Under the pieces are notes generated by a model. That model saw only the letters and a list, made by a program, of their open reading frames with translations, had not been told where the DNA came from and searched no databases. From assembly GCA_964244115.1 (NCBI GenBank), contig CAXTHM010000090.1, positions 1 through 13,475 on the forward strand: a stretch of DNA of 13,475 nucleotides, written 5' to 3'. A program made the position numbers and the translations under genes. The DNA is from CADCWK01 sp964244115 (lineage in GTDB: Bacteria; Chloroflexota; Chloroflexia; Thermomicrobiales; UBA6265). The first letter of the stretch is position 1. Each line of letters begins with the position of its first letter. Below, piece by piece: positions 1 through 6,865 of the stretch.

Positions 1-163
1 TGCAAGTGCCCGGAAAGGGGAGCAGACGTATCCCCGAGGAATCAGGCAAGCCCATCGATCAAAGCTGTAAAGGTCGGCGGTTGATCGACTATCTGCTCCC
101 CTCTCCATCCGCAAGTGCGAAGCACGCCAGCGAGATGGGGAGGGGCTGGGGGTGGGGTTCGGC
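1..163. other. Intergenic segment at left edge, no gene
   Basis: This stretch lies downstream of the aminotransferase stop codon. I see no credible coding region: reading frames crossing it have no ribosome site and no recognisable protein. It holds two inverted repeats. A weak one pairs CGATCAA (56-62) with TTGATCG (81-87). A strong hairpin lies at 98-145 and is listed separately. The neighbour to the left of the window is unknown. Confidence 0.6.
98..145. repeat. G/C-run hairpin element, possible terminator of the aminotransferase gene
   Basis: CCCCTCTCCATC (98-109) is the reverse complement of GATGGGGAGGGG (134-145) except for one position that makes a G-U pair. This gives a 12-bp stem around a 24-nt loop. 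On the right it continues into runs of G (GCTGGGGGTGGGG), so on the minus strand it reads C-rich blocks followed by the stem. I recognise this C-run-plus-hairpin style as that of dispersed intergenic repeats found in many GC-rich genomes. It starts about 18 bases past the aminotransferase stop and could end that transcript, but there is no T-run. A related hairpin lies at the right edge of the window (13421-13468). Confidence 0.55.
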
Positions 164-1564
164 CTACGCGTCGAACGTCTCCGGGTGCTCGCGCTCGGCG
201 ATCGTGAGGCTCTCGTCCGCGACCGTGACGATCCGGTCGATCTCCTCGCGAGTGACGACCAGCGGCGGCGCGAAGTGCATCACGTTCCAGACCCGGGTCA
301 GCAGGCCTCGGTCGCTGATCTCGCGGTTGAGGCGCTTGACGAACTCCGAGTCCTTCGCGATCGGCTTGCGTGTCTCCTTGTTGGAGACGAAGTCGAGCAC
401 GGCGTAGAGGCCGACGCCGCGGACGTCGCCGACGGAGCGGTGCGCCCGGAGTTCCTCCAGGCGGCCGAGCAGGTAGCGGCCCAGTTCGGCGCTGCGCTCG
501 ACGAGGCGCTCCTGCTCGAAGATCTCCAGGTTCTTGATCGCCGCCACCGACGCGACGGCGTGGCCGCCGAAGGTCAGCAGGTGACCCATCGAGACGTCCT
601 TGTGCTCCTTAAAGATGTCGTAGACGCTGTCCCGGACGACCGTGGCGGCGATCGGCGCGTAGCCGGACGAGAGACCCTTGGCGAAGGTCATGATGTCGGG
701 GACGATGCCGTACTTCTCGATCGCGAACATCGTCCCGGTCCGGCCGAAGCCGTTGATAACCTCGTCGCAGATCAGCAGGACCCCGTGGCGGTCGCAGATC
801 TCGCGGAGCATCTGCCAGTAGGCCAGGGATGGGACATGCAACCCGGCGGCGGACGAGATCGGCTCCCCGATCACGCAGGCGACGGTCTCCGGCCCCTGGT
901 TCTCGATCTCCTGCTCGACGAACTTCGCCGCCATGATGTCGGCCGCCTCACCTTCGAGGCCGAAGTCGGAGCGGTACTTGTTGGGATGCGGGACGTGTGA
1001 GACGCCGTACATGAAGGGTCCGAAGTACGTCTCGTTGCGGGAGGCGGTCAGGCTCATCGCGCCGTGGGTCATGCCGTGATACGACCCGCGGCGGGCGATG
1101 ACCTTGTAGCGGCGGGGGAAGCCCCGCATCGCCTGGATCTGCTTGGCGATCTTGAGGGCGGTCTCTACCGCCTCGGACCCACCGGACGAGAAGTAGACCC
1201 GGTTGAGGTCGCCCGGCGTCAACCCGGCCAGCGTGTGAGCGAGTTCCGTCGCCGGGCCGGTGGTGAACGACGCCGCCGAGACGTAGGCCAGCTTCGAGGC
1301 CTGGCGACCCATCGCCTCGCCGATCTCCGCGCGCCCGTGGCCCGCATTGACGACCCAGAGCCCGGAGATGCCGTCGAAGTACGCCTTGCCGTTGGTATCC
1401 CAGAGGGTCGTGCCCTGGCCGCGCTCGAAGACATGCAGCCCCTGGCGCTCGGCCAGTTCGGCCCACGGCTGGGAGTGGATCCAGACGTGGTCGAGCGCCT
1501 CCTGATGGACGTCGAGAGGGGACGCGCCGAGACGCTCGGCCGGGGGCGACTTCAGATCGACCAT
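164..1564 (-). CDS. Class-III PLP-dependent aminotransferase (omega-transaminase-like)
   Basis: A 466-residue fold-type I aminotransferase, the normal length for class III. These enzymes move an amino group from an amine or omega-amino acid to pyruvate or another keto acid in the cytosol. Visible motifs are SSGGSEAVETALK near residue 126-138 (phosphate-binding region), YHGMTHG near 162-168, and DEVINGFGRTG at 267-277, in which Asp267 should bind the pyridine nitrogen. Lys296 in TFAKGLSSGY should form the Schiff base. The DEVINGFGR variant resembles pyruvate-dependent omega-transaminases (beta-alanine, taurine or polyamine type), but the donor cannot be read from sequence. The ATG at 1564 is chosen because GGAGG lies seven bases upstream; a longer in-frame extension to 1762 is low-complexity and lacks a ribosome site. 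An extended -10 promoter at 1659-1667 may drive it. Family is secure, substrate is not. Confidence 0.93.
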   Translation of the reverse strand: MVDLKSPPAERLGASPLDVHQEALDHVWIHSQPWAELAERQGLHVFERGQGTTLWDTNGKAYFDGISGLWVVNAGHGRAEIGEAMGRQASKLAYVSAASFTTGPATELAHTLAGLTPGDLNRVYFSSGGSEAVETALKIAKQIQAMRGFPRRYKVIARRGSYHGMTHGAMSLTASRNETYFGPFMYGVSHVPHPNKYRSDFGLEGEAADIMAAKFVEQEIENQGPETVACVIGEPISSAAGLHVPSLAYWQMLREICDRHGVLLICDEVINGFGRTGTMFAIEKYGIVPDIMTFAKGLSSGYAPIAATVVRDSVYDIFKEHKDVSMGHLLTFGGHAVASVAAIKNLEIFEQERLVERSAELGRYLLGRLEELRAHRSVGDVRGVGLYAVLDFVSNKETRKPIAKDSEFVKRLNREISDRGLLTRVWNVMHFAPPLVVTREEIDRIVTVADESLTIAEREHPETFDA

Positions 1565-1658
1565 ATCGGAACCTCCATGCAGACACGCGGTGCACGAGGA
1601 GCCGGACGGACCAGAACCGCCGGTTGCCTCCGACTGCTCATGCGGGAAAAGGTGCCGC

Positions 1659-1667
1659 AGTATAGCA
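1659..1667 (-). promoter_or_regulatory. Extended -10 promoter for the aminotransferase gene
   Basis: On the minus strand this reads TGC followed by TATACT, a good match to the TGnTATAAT extended -10 consensus. It is rare in DNA this GC-rich. No convincing -35 hexamer sits 16-18 bases upstream, as is common for extended -10 promoters. A start near 1652 would give a leader of about 88 nt before the ATG at 1564. The position between the HTH gene and the aminotransferase suggests the two can be transcribed separately. Sequence match only. Confidence 0.5.
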
Positions 1668-1780
1668 AGAAGGCCGGACCCGCTCGGCGAGACTGCGCCA
1701 GGCTGGGGTCGGTCTTCTTCATGGGCATCGTGGCGACCGGCTGTCCAACACTCGGGAGGCAAGACGGGAACGCGGCGGGT

Positions 1781-2056
1781 CTAGAGCGGGCGGGCATGCT
1801 CGTCGGTATCAGCGATCGGTCCCGGCAGCCGCGACTGCTCGATGAACCGCTCGATCTCCTGACGGTCGAAGCGGTAGATCCCGCGGGCACCATACTGGTA
1901 ACCGCCGAACTTCCCCTGGCGGGCCCAGTTGATCACCGTCGCCCGATTGACACCGAGGATCTCGGCGGCGTCACGGGCTGACAGGTACTGGACCGGCTCG
2001 TCCGCGCCGGACTCCTTGCTGGCAGCGATTCGGGCCTTTTCTGAAGCCATGGACAT
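1781..2056 (-). CDS. Small helix-turn-helix DNA-binding protein (excisionase/BldC-like, HTH_17 type)
   Basis: A 91-residue protein with one MerR-like winged helix-turn-helix. YLSARDAAEILGVNRATVINWARQGK provides the two helices, and the wing is GGYQYGARGIYRF followed by DRQEIERFI. This is the layout of the excisionase-family/HTH_17 domain, also seen in actinobacterial BldC; such proteins bind DNA as regulators or architectural factors. No integrase or att-like repeat is nearby, so a transcriptional role is more likely than phage excision. ATG 2056 is preferred because AAAGGA lies ten bases upstream; a GTG at 2104 would add 16 residues but has no ribosome site. An ATG two codons later is also possible. 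Upstream lie a phased repeat array (2235-2274) and a short in-frame ORF with a strong ribosome site (2150-2192). The aminotransferase follows 216 bp downstream on the same strand. Confidence 0.85.
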   Translation of the reverse strand: MSMASEKARIAASKESGADEPVQYLSARDAAEILGVNRATVINWARQGKFGGYQYGARGIYRFDRQEIERFIEQSRLPGPIADTDEHARPL

Positions 2057-2149
2057 GATGCGTTTATCCTTTCGCCGCAGGTTGACGCTCTTTTCCGCGT
2101 TCACCGTGGCGGGCTGTAGAACAGGTTTCAGTGCCGAGATCCCTGTTGC

Positions 2150-2176
2150 CTACGAGGTGAGCAAGAAACCGGCCAT
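2150..2176 (-). CDS. Putative eight-codon leader ORF ahead of the HTH gene
   Basis: The ORF encodes MAGFLLTS and then a TAG stop. It is preceded by AGGAGGTG (minus strand, 2192 to 2185), an almost perfect match to the end of 16S rRNA, with ten bases between AGGAGGTG's last G-run region and the ATG. It is in the same frame as the HTH gene, whose preferred ATG lies exactly 40 codons downstream. Reading through the TAG would give a continuous 131-residue protein. It may be a leader peptide that tunes HTH expression, or the true start of the HTH gene interrupted by a nonsense change or a sequencing error. The amino-acid content gives no obvious attenuation signal such as a run of one residue. Confidence 0.35.
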   Translation of the reverse strand: MAGFLLTS

Positions 2177-2184
2177 TGCTGGAA

Positions 2185-2192
2185 CACCTCCT
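2185..2192 (-). promoter_or_regulatory. Near-perfect Shine-Dalgarno site AGGAGGTG
   Basis: This is the strongest ribosome-binding sequence I noticed in the window, yet the only start codon at good spacing opens an eight-codon ORF (2176 to 2150). The regular genes nearby use weaker sites such as GGAG or AAGGA. That contrast suggests the site is functional and the short ORF is translated, or that the HTH gene once began here. Confidence 0.5.
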
Positions 2193-2234
2193 GTGTCCGC
2201 AAAGCCGAGACCGACCAGATATCAGCCGGAGCGT

Positions 2235-2274
2235 CCGCAGATCCTACCGTATCTGGCGGTATCCAGCAGTATCC
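2235..2274 (-). repeat. Four-unit direct-repeat array with exact 10-bp phase, candidate operator
   Basis: On the minus strand four consecutive 10-mers read GGATACTGCT, then GGATACCGCC, then AGATACGGTA, then GGATCTGCGG. The core is GGATAC followed by a variable base and G; the last unit is the most diverged. On the plus strand this appears as GTATC at 2249, 2259 and 2269. One helical turn per repeat places every unit on the same face of the DNA. Head-to-tail binding to direct repeats of about one turn is established for excisionases (lambda Xis) and for BldC. The array lies 179-218 bp upstream of the preferred HTH start, so autoregulation is a reasonable inference. Confidence 0.5.
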
Positions 2275-2560
2275 GGACTGAAGCCGTAACACGCGATATC
2301 CGAGCCTGGTCCGCGGAGGTCATAATTCTCGGGTTCGATCATCATCTACGTGAACCGTGCCACAAGTGGGAATGGATCGACCATCTTCGGCGATCCGGGC
2401 CAGCGTGCGAGACGGCAGCGCCCGACCGCCGCGGCTCCGCTCCGAACGGGACATCCGGCACGTACCGTGCGACCATAGCGCCGCCTTGGCCTGCCGTGGC
2501 GCACGATCGCAAACCGGCCTCCGGTCGTCAAGCAGGCAGCCCCCGAATCAGGAGAACGAC

Positions 2561-4006
2561 ATGAGCGCATCTGCGTCGAGCAGCCCGTCCCGCATCAGCA
2601 TCGATTACTACAACGCGACGGAGCACGCCGTCGGCGAGCAACACGGGATCAGCGATGCCCAGATCGACAGCCTTGGCGCCAGGGTAGCGACGGAGCACGC
2701 CCGGATCCACGCCGAGCACGACGCCGGCGAGCAGCGCTGGATGAATCTCCCAGACGACCTCGCGCTGGTCGAAGAGATCGAGGCCTTCGCCGCCGAGGCC
2801 CGGGAGCGCTACACCGACTTCATCCTGGTGGGCATCGGCGGGTCCTCGCTCGGGGCCCTGGCGACGATCCAGGCCCTCGCCCACCCGTTCCGCAATCTCC
2901 AGCCCGATGGGGTCCGCGTCGGCCCCCGGCTCTTCCTGCTCGACAATCCGGACCCGGAGAAGGTCCAGGCGACGCTCGAGACGGTCGACCTCCCGAACAC
3001 GCTGATCAGCGTCGTGAGCAAATCCGGCCAGACTGCCGAGACGATGGCCAACTTCCTCGTCGCCCGGCAGGCCCTGGTCGACGCCGTCGGCGAGGAGCAG
3101 GCGGTCAGGCAGATCGTCGCGACGACTGACAACCGGTCCGGGCTGCTCCGGGTCCTGTCCGATGCGGCGGGCTATCGGACCTTCCCGGTGCCGGACGGCG
3201 TCGATGGCCGTCAGACCGTCCTCAGCGCGGTCGGATTGCTGCCAGCCGCCCTGGCCGGGATCGACATCCGCCAGTTGCTCGCGGGCGCCGCCGCGATGCG
3301 GGCGGCAACGCAGGGGGACGACATCCGGACCAATCCCGCCTACCTGCTCGCCGCGCTGACGTATCTCGCGGACACCGAGCACGGCAAGTCCATGCTCGTG
3401 ACGATGCCCTACAACGACTCCCTCTACGGTCTGGCCGACTGGTTCCGGCAGCTCTGGGCCGAGAGCCTGGGCAAGCGGCTCGGCACCGACGGGAGCGAGG
3501 TCTTCGCCGGACAGACGCCGATCAATTCCCTCGGCGCGATCGACCAGCACTCCCAGATCCAGCTCTACACCGAGGGTCCGAACGACAAGCTGATCTCGCT
3601 GGTCGCCGTCGGCGAGTTCCGCTCGACCGTCGACATCCCGAACCCGCCGGCCGAGACACCGGAACTGTCGTACCTCGCCGACGGCGAACTCGGGCAGCTC
3701 CTCGACCGTGAACTCCTCGCGACTGCCTGGGCGCTGCGGGAGGCGAAGCGGCCGAACCTGACGATCACGACGCCGGTCGTCGACGCCTTCGCGCTGGGCG
3801 AGTTCTTCTACCTCCATCAGCTGCAGACGGTCATGGCCGGCGCGCTCTACGGCGTCAACCCGTTCGGCCAGCCGGGCGTCGAAGCGGGCAAGAACGCCAC
3901 CTACGCCCTGATGGGCCGCTCCGGCTACGAGCAGCTCCGGGCCGACCTGACCGGCACGGTCGAGGGCGCGGAGAAGTACCGGCTCGCCGCACCGAGCCAG
4001 GGCTAG
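2561..4006 (+). CDS. pgi: Glucose-6-phosphate isomerase
   Basis: Interconverts glucose 6-phosphate and fructose 6-phosphate in glycolysis and gluconeogenesis, in the cytosol. The 481-residue product is slightly longer than the usual 445-450 of the short bacterial (Bacillus-like) type. Two SIS domains are evident: GIGGSSLGA at 91-99 binds the sugar phosphate, and SKSGQTAET at 153-161 is the second phosphate loop. WAESLGKRLGTDGSEVF (from 299) carries the likely base Glu301. His330 in IDQHSQ fits the ring-opening residue, and NPFGQPGVEAGK ends with the conserved Lys444. ATG 2561 is chosen for the GGAG six bases upstream and because the preceding in-frame stretch is unrelated to the family. A strong hairpin follows the stop (4048-4089), so it is probably transcribed alone. 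Confidence 0.95.
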   Translation: MSASASSSPSRISIDYYNATEHAVGEQHGISDAQIDSLGARVATEHARIHAEHDAGEQRWMNLPDDLALVEEIEAFAAEARERYTDFILVGIGGSSLGALATIQALAHPFRNLQPDGVRVGPRLFLLDNPDPEKVQATLETVDLPNTLISVVSKSGQTAETMANFLVARQALVDAVGEEQAVRQIVATTDNRSGLLRVLSDAAGYRTFPVPDGVDGRQTVLSAVGLLPAALAGIDIRQLLAGAAAMRAATQGDDIRTNPAYLLAALTYLADTEHGKSMLVTMPYNDSLYGLADWFRQLWAESLGKRLGTDGSEVFAGQTPINSLGAIDQHSQIQLYTEGPNDKLISLVAVGEFRSTVDIPNPPAETPELSYLADGELGQLLDRELLATAWALREAKRPNLTITTPVVDAFALGEFFYLHQLQTVMAGALYGVNPFGQPGVEAGKNATYALMGRSGYEQLRADLTGTVEGAEKYRLAAPSQG

Positions 4007-4044
4007 ACTCCAAGCGGCTCTGGTTCGCGCCGTCTGGCTCTCGA

Positions 4045-4074
4045 ATGACGACCGTCACGCCGGGCAGATACACT
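4045..4074 (+). promoter_or_regulatory. Weak sigma-70-like promoter candidate for the AI-2E family gene
   Basis: ATGACG at 4045-4050 and TACACT at 4069-4074 are separated by 18 bp, each matching its consensus hexamer at four of six positions. The candidate -10 lies inside the loop of the hairpin at 4048-4089. The transcript would start close to 4081, about 95 bases before the GTG start at 4175. Confidence 0.3.
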
Positions 4075-4089
4075 TGGCGTGGCGGTCGT
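4048..4089 (+). terminator. Long hairpin after pgi, likely terminator
   Basis: ACGACCGTCACGCC (4048-4061) pairs with GGCGTGGCGGTCGT (4076-4089) over 14 bp, with one G-U pair and a 14-nt loop. It is the longest near-perfect stem I found in the window and starts 42 bases after the pgi stop. The sequence after it (TTCCCGTCTCC) is only weakly T-rich, so it is not a textbook intrinsic terminator. A possible promoter for the next gene overlaps it, so an attenuator or a DNA-level element is an alternative. Confidence 0.5.
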
Positions 4090-4174
4090 TCCCGTCTCCG
4101 GCCCGTATCCGTTCCGGCCGGGCGAGGTTCGCCGGGCCGCCGATCGCCGTAAGTCTCAGGAAGGTGACGCTGCC

Positions 4175-5542
4175 GTGACCTCCCGCATCTCCCCATTCCG
4201 GATCATGCTCTACACCGCGGCGGTACTGGTCGTGCTGGCGATCGCCTACCTGGTCTCCCAGGTCGGCACGGAGCTCTACAGGACGTTCTTCGAAGGCTAT
4301 ACCCNNNNNNNNNNGTCCGCGATCGAGCCGATCGTCTACCGGCTCCGCCGCCGAGGGCTGGGCCGGGGGCAGGCGATCCTGATCGTCTACGTCGCCCTGC
4401 TCCTGTCGATCGGCTTCGGCTTCTACGCGATCCTGCCGCCCGTCGTCCGGCAGGGCGGTGCCCTGATCGAGAACATCCCGGCGATCCTGAACAGCCTGGA
4501 GGATCAGGCCGAGGTCTCCGAGAACCGGTTCATCCGCGAGACCGGCACGGCAAGCGTCCAACGCGTCCAGCAGTTCTACCGGGACACCCAGGAATCGCCG
4601 CCGATCGCCGGCGCGACCGCCTTCCAGCTCGTCACATCGACGTTCGGGCTGCTCTTCACCTTCATCACGACGCTCATCCTCGCCTTCTACTGGCTGACCG
4701 AGAAGGCGATCATCAAGCGGCTGTTCCTCGGGCTGCTGGCGCCGCGGTTCCGGGGCCGCGCCCACGGGATCTGGGACAGCGTCGAGGCCAAGCTCGGCGG
4801 CTGGACCCGTGGCCAGCTCGTGCTCTGCCTGACGATCGGGCTGACCTCGGCCATCGCCTACTCGCCGCTCCTGCTCGACCTCCCGTTCTGGCTCGCGCTC
4901 GCGCTCTGGTCCGGGATCACCGAACTGATCCCGTTCATCGGACCCTGGCTCGGCGGCGCCGCGGCCGCGACGGTCGCGCTGACCCAGTCCTTCGAGATCG
5001 CCATCCTCGTCGTGGTCTTCGTCATCGTCCTCCAGCAGGTCGAAGGGGCCTGGCTGGTCCCGAAGGTGATGAAGAACGCGGTCGGCCTGACGCCGCTGAC
5101 GGTCATCATCGCCGTCCAGGTCGGCGGGGCGATCGGTGGGGCCGTCGGCGCGATCCTCGCGATCCCGATCGCCGGTGCGGTCCAGGTCGTCGTCCAGGAT
5201 CTGCTCGCCTCGCGCAAGGAATCCGTCGACTTCGGCGACCGGCGCTCACGGCCCACCCTCGCGACGCTCTCCCGGATGGACCCGCTCACCCCGTCGAGCC
5301 GGGAGTGGCTGGCGGCGGCGACGGCCGGGGGCGAGTCGGTCGACAGCCGGTCCCTCGCGGTCGCCAGCGCTCGTCCGTCCCCGCAACGGGTGGTGCGCAA
5401 GGTCGTCCGGCGACAGGAGTCCGCCGCGAGCCGACCGATGCGATTGCACGCCGATGTCGGCGGCGGTTCGCTGACGGACCTGCGGCCGGCCGGACTCCCC
5501 CGCGCCAACCAATCCGGCGGACACCCGGAACCGGCCGACTGA
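4175..5542 (+). CDS. AI-2E/PerM-family membrane permease, interrupted by assembly gap
   Basis: A polytopic inner-membrane protein of the AI-2E transporter (formerly UPF0118/PerM) family, whose members include autoinducer-2 exporters and Na+/H+ antiporters; the substrate here is unknown. Hydrophobic segments lie near residues 9-30, 67-90, 150-175, 214-232, 236-270, 273-290 and 303-345. Family blocks are GGWTRGQLVLCLTIGL (from 208), LPFWLALALWSGITELIPFIGPWLG (236-260, given with its key ELIPFIGP), QQVEGAWLVPKVM (287-299) and the glycine-rich GAILAIPIAGAVQ end. GTG 4175 is chosen because AAGG lies close upstream; the in-frame GTG at 4079 falls inside a hairpin. Ten N at 4305-4314 remove part of the second membrane segment. 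After residue 345 a long, Arg/Ser-rich tail of about 110 residues follows, beyond the usual family end. The next gene begins 80 bp downstream, possibly an operon. Confidence 0.88.
   Translation: MTSRISPFRIMLYTAAVLVVLAIAYLVSQVGTELYRTFFEGYTXXXXSAIEPIVYRLRRRGLGRGQAILIVYVALLLSIGFGFYAILPPVVRQGGALIENIPAILNSLEDQAEVSENRFIRETGTASVQRVQQFYRDTQESPPIAGATAFQLVTSTFGLLFTFITTLILAFYWLTEKAIIKRLFLGLLAPRFRGRAHGIWDSVEAKLGGWTRGQLVLCLTIGLTSAIAYSPLLLDLPFWLALALWSGITELIPFIGPWLGGAAAATVALTQSFEIAILVVVFVIVLQQVEGAWLVPKVMKNAVGLTPLTVIIAVQVGGAIGGAVGAILAIPIAGAVQVVVQDLLASRKESVDFGDRRSRPTLATLSRMDPLTPSSREWLAAATAGGESVDSRSLAVASARPSPQRVVRKVVRRQESAASRPMRLHADVGGGSLTDLRPAGLPRANQSGGHPEPAD
4305..4314. other. Assembly gap (10 N)
   Basis: A run of ten undetermined bases lies inside the AI-2E family gene. 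The flanking sequence is in the same reading frame across ten placeholders. The residues on either side (FFEGYT and SAIEPIVYRL) do not include the second membrane helix that the family has before the EPIV-like block, so the true missing length is probably larger than ten bases. Confidence 0.95.
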
Positions 5543-5622
5543 GCCCTTCCCGACGACCGCGAGTGGACCGTCTGACCCGCGCGCAGGCGGAAGGACGCTG
5601 ACCACACGACTGGAGACCGGAC

Positions 5623-6810
5623 ATGACGACTGGCACTGATCCCGGACGACGGCGTACCAGCCGGCGACCGGTGGTTCATTTCACGGCAGTCGCCCTCTAC
5701 GACCAGTCGCTCGATGCCGAGAAGAGCCTGGCCGCCCTCCAGCGGGACGACATCGACGCCAGCACGGTCTCCCTGGTCCTGCGGGATCGGGCGAGTTCCA
5801 GCGACCGCACGGCATCGCCGGTCGGAGACGTCGCCCGCGCCCTGGTCGCCTCGGCGATGGGGCCGATGGGGACGTGGTTGCAGGGGCTGGCGTCCCTGAT
5901 CGTCTCGGAGCGGGGCACGTACCTCGTTGCCGGGCCGATGGGAGCGGCGCTGGCCACGCTCAGCGTCGCGTCGCCGAATCGGGATGGCGACGACATGCCG
6001 CTGCCGCCCGTGGACGAGGACGACCTCGGCGACCTGATCGCCGACGAGCATGACGAGGCCGACTCGATCTACCAGATCCTGCTGCTCTTCGGCATGACGG
6101 AGGACGACGCCGCCTACCTGGAGAGCCGGCTGGTGGCCGGAGCGTCGCTCGTCGCGCTGACGACGAGCGACCGCCGACTGGCGGCCAGGGCGCGGAACGA
6201 GTTCGATGCCCAGGGAGCGGTCTATCTCAAGGTCGTCATCACCGCCGAGGAGATCGTCCGGCTCACCCGGCAGCGGCTGGCCTATCTCTCGGCCGCGCGC
6301 TCGACCGGGAAGATCGTCGTCGCGGATGCCGTCGCCCCGCTGCGGCGGATCTGCACCGGAGGGCCGGAGGTGCCGTCGACGCCCGACTGCGGCCGATCGC
6401 TCGTCGACGGGAACGGCCAGCCGGTCGGCTCGATCGACGACATCCTCGCCGACCCGTACCTGGACGAGCGGGACGGCACGCCCCAGGTCCGGTATGCCGT
6501 CGTCGGTCATGGCGGTCTGTGGCGGCTGGGCCGGCGGTACACGGCGGTCCCGATCCGGTTCGTCAGCCGGTCGCCGGATGGGCCAGCCGTCCTGAACCTG
6601 GATCACGACGTCCTGCGGGCGGCGCCGCGGTACGAGCGCGCCGGCGCCTTCAGCCGCCGCGAGGAACTGAGCGTCCTCGCCTACTTCGGTGTGCCCCCCT
6701 ACTGGCTGGATTTCGTGCCGCCCCCGCACGAGGATGACGAGCCGGACTTCGATCCCCCACCCGACCCTCCGGTTCCGGCGGCGAGCCGCTCATCGGCCCA
6801 TCGGTCGTGA
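5623..6810 (+). CDS. Gsp17M-like stress domain plus PRC-barrel protein, hypothetical
   Basis: A 395-residue protein with two recognisable parts. Residues 17-185 resemble the general-stress-protein-17M (YflT-like) module: HFTAVALYDQSLDAEKSLAALQRDDID opens an alpha/beta unit, a small hydrophobic Gly/Ala-rich segment follows (about 72-114), and LFGMTEDDAAYLESRLVAGASLVAL (155-179) is the characteristic closing motif. Residues 257-337 look like a PRC-barrel: GRSLVDGNGQPVGSIDDI, then YAVVGHGGLWRLGRRYTAVPIRFV. The last 35 residues are rich in Pro, Asp and Glu. Both modules are general stress or electron/RNA-associated folds without a fixed enzymatic role, so function is unknown. GGAG lies seven bases before ATG 5623. 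It may be co-transcribed with the AI-2E family gene 80 bp upstream, and it converges on the peroxiredoxin gene. Confidence 0.8.
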   Translation: MTTGTDPGRRRTSRRPVVHFTAVALYDQSLDAEKSLAALQRDDIDASTVSLVLRDRASSSDRTASPVGDVARALVASAMGPMGTWLQGLASLIVSERGTYLVAGPMGAALATLSVASPNRDGDDMPLPPVDEDDLGDLIADEHDEADSIYQILLLFGMTEDDAAYLESRLVAGASLVALTTSDRRLAARARNEFDAQGAVYLKVVITAEEIVRLTRQRLAYLSAARSTGKIVVADAVAPLRRICTGGPEVPSTPDCGRSLVDGNGQPVGSIDDILADPYLDERDGTPQVRYAVVGHGGLWRLGRRYTAVPIRFVSRSPDGPAVLNLDHDVLRAAPRYERAGAFSRREELSVLAYFGVPPYWLDFVPPPHEDDEPDFDPPPDPPVPAASRSSAHRS

Positions 6811-6865
6811 GACGATCGCTCGTCGACCGACGCCACGGTGGTTCCTGACCTCGCAAGGACCGGAT

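Larger units (their letters stand above)
2057..2560. other. 504-bp divergent intergenic region between the HTH gene and pgi
   Basis: No full-size gene is supported here. The HTH-proximal half holds a strong Shine-Dalgarno site with an eight-codon ORF, and a 10-bp-phased direct-repeat array, both listed separately. GATATC palindromes lie on either side of the array at 2218-2223 and 2295-2300. On the plus strand CATAAT at 2321-2326 resembles a -10 box but has no matching -35. Close to pgi, GCACG/CGTGC (2458-2470) is a small inverted repeat. The pgi promoter itself could not be assigned. Confidence 0.6.

Noticed and set aside
152..1000. Long plus-strand frame antisense to the aminotransferase
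   Set aside because: The opposite strand carries a clear class-III aminotransferase with all motifs; the antisense frame is a GC-rich shadow with no ribosome site.
1781..2056. HTH gene as an excisionase marking a prophage or integrative element
   Set aside because: No integrase, att-like direct repeats or other mobile genes are present in the window.
2297..2352. tRNA-like string with a CAT and a GGGTTCGATC segment resembling a T-arm
   Set aside because: The bases flanking the TTCGATC loop do not pair, and no acceptor or anticodon stem can be formed.
2528..3817. Minus-strand 429-codon frame opposite pgi
   Set aside because: It is a shadow of the well-supported pgi frame, with repetitive Arg/Asp/Gly/Val content.
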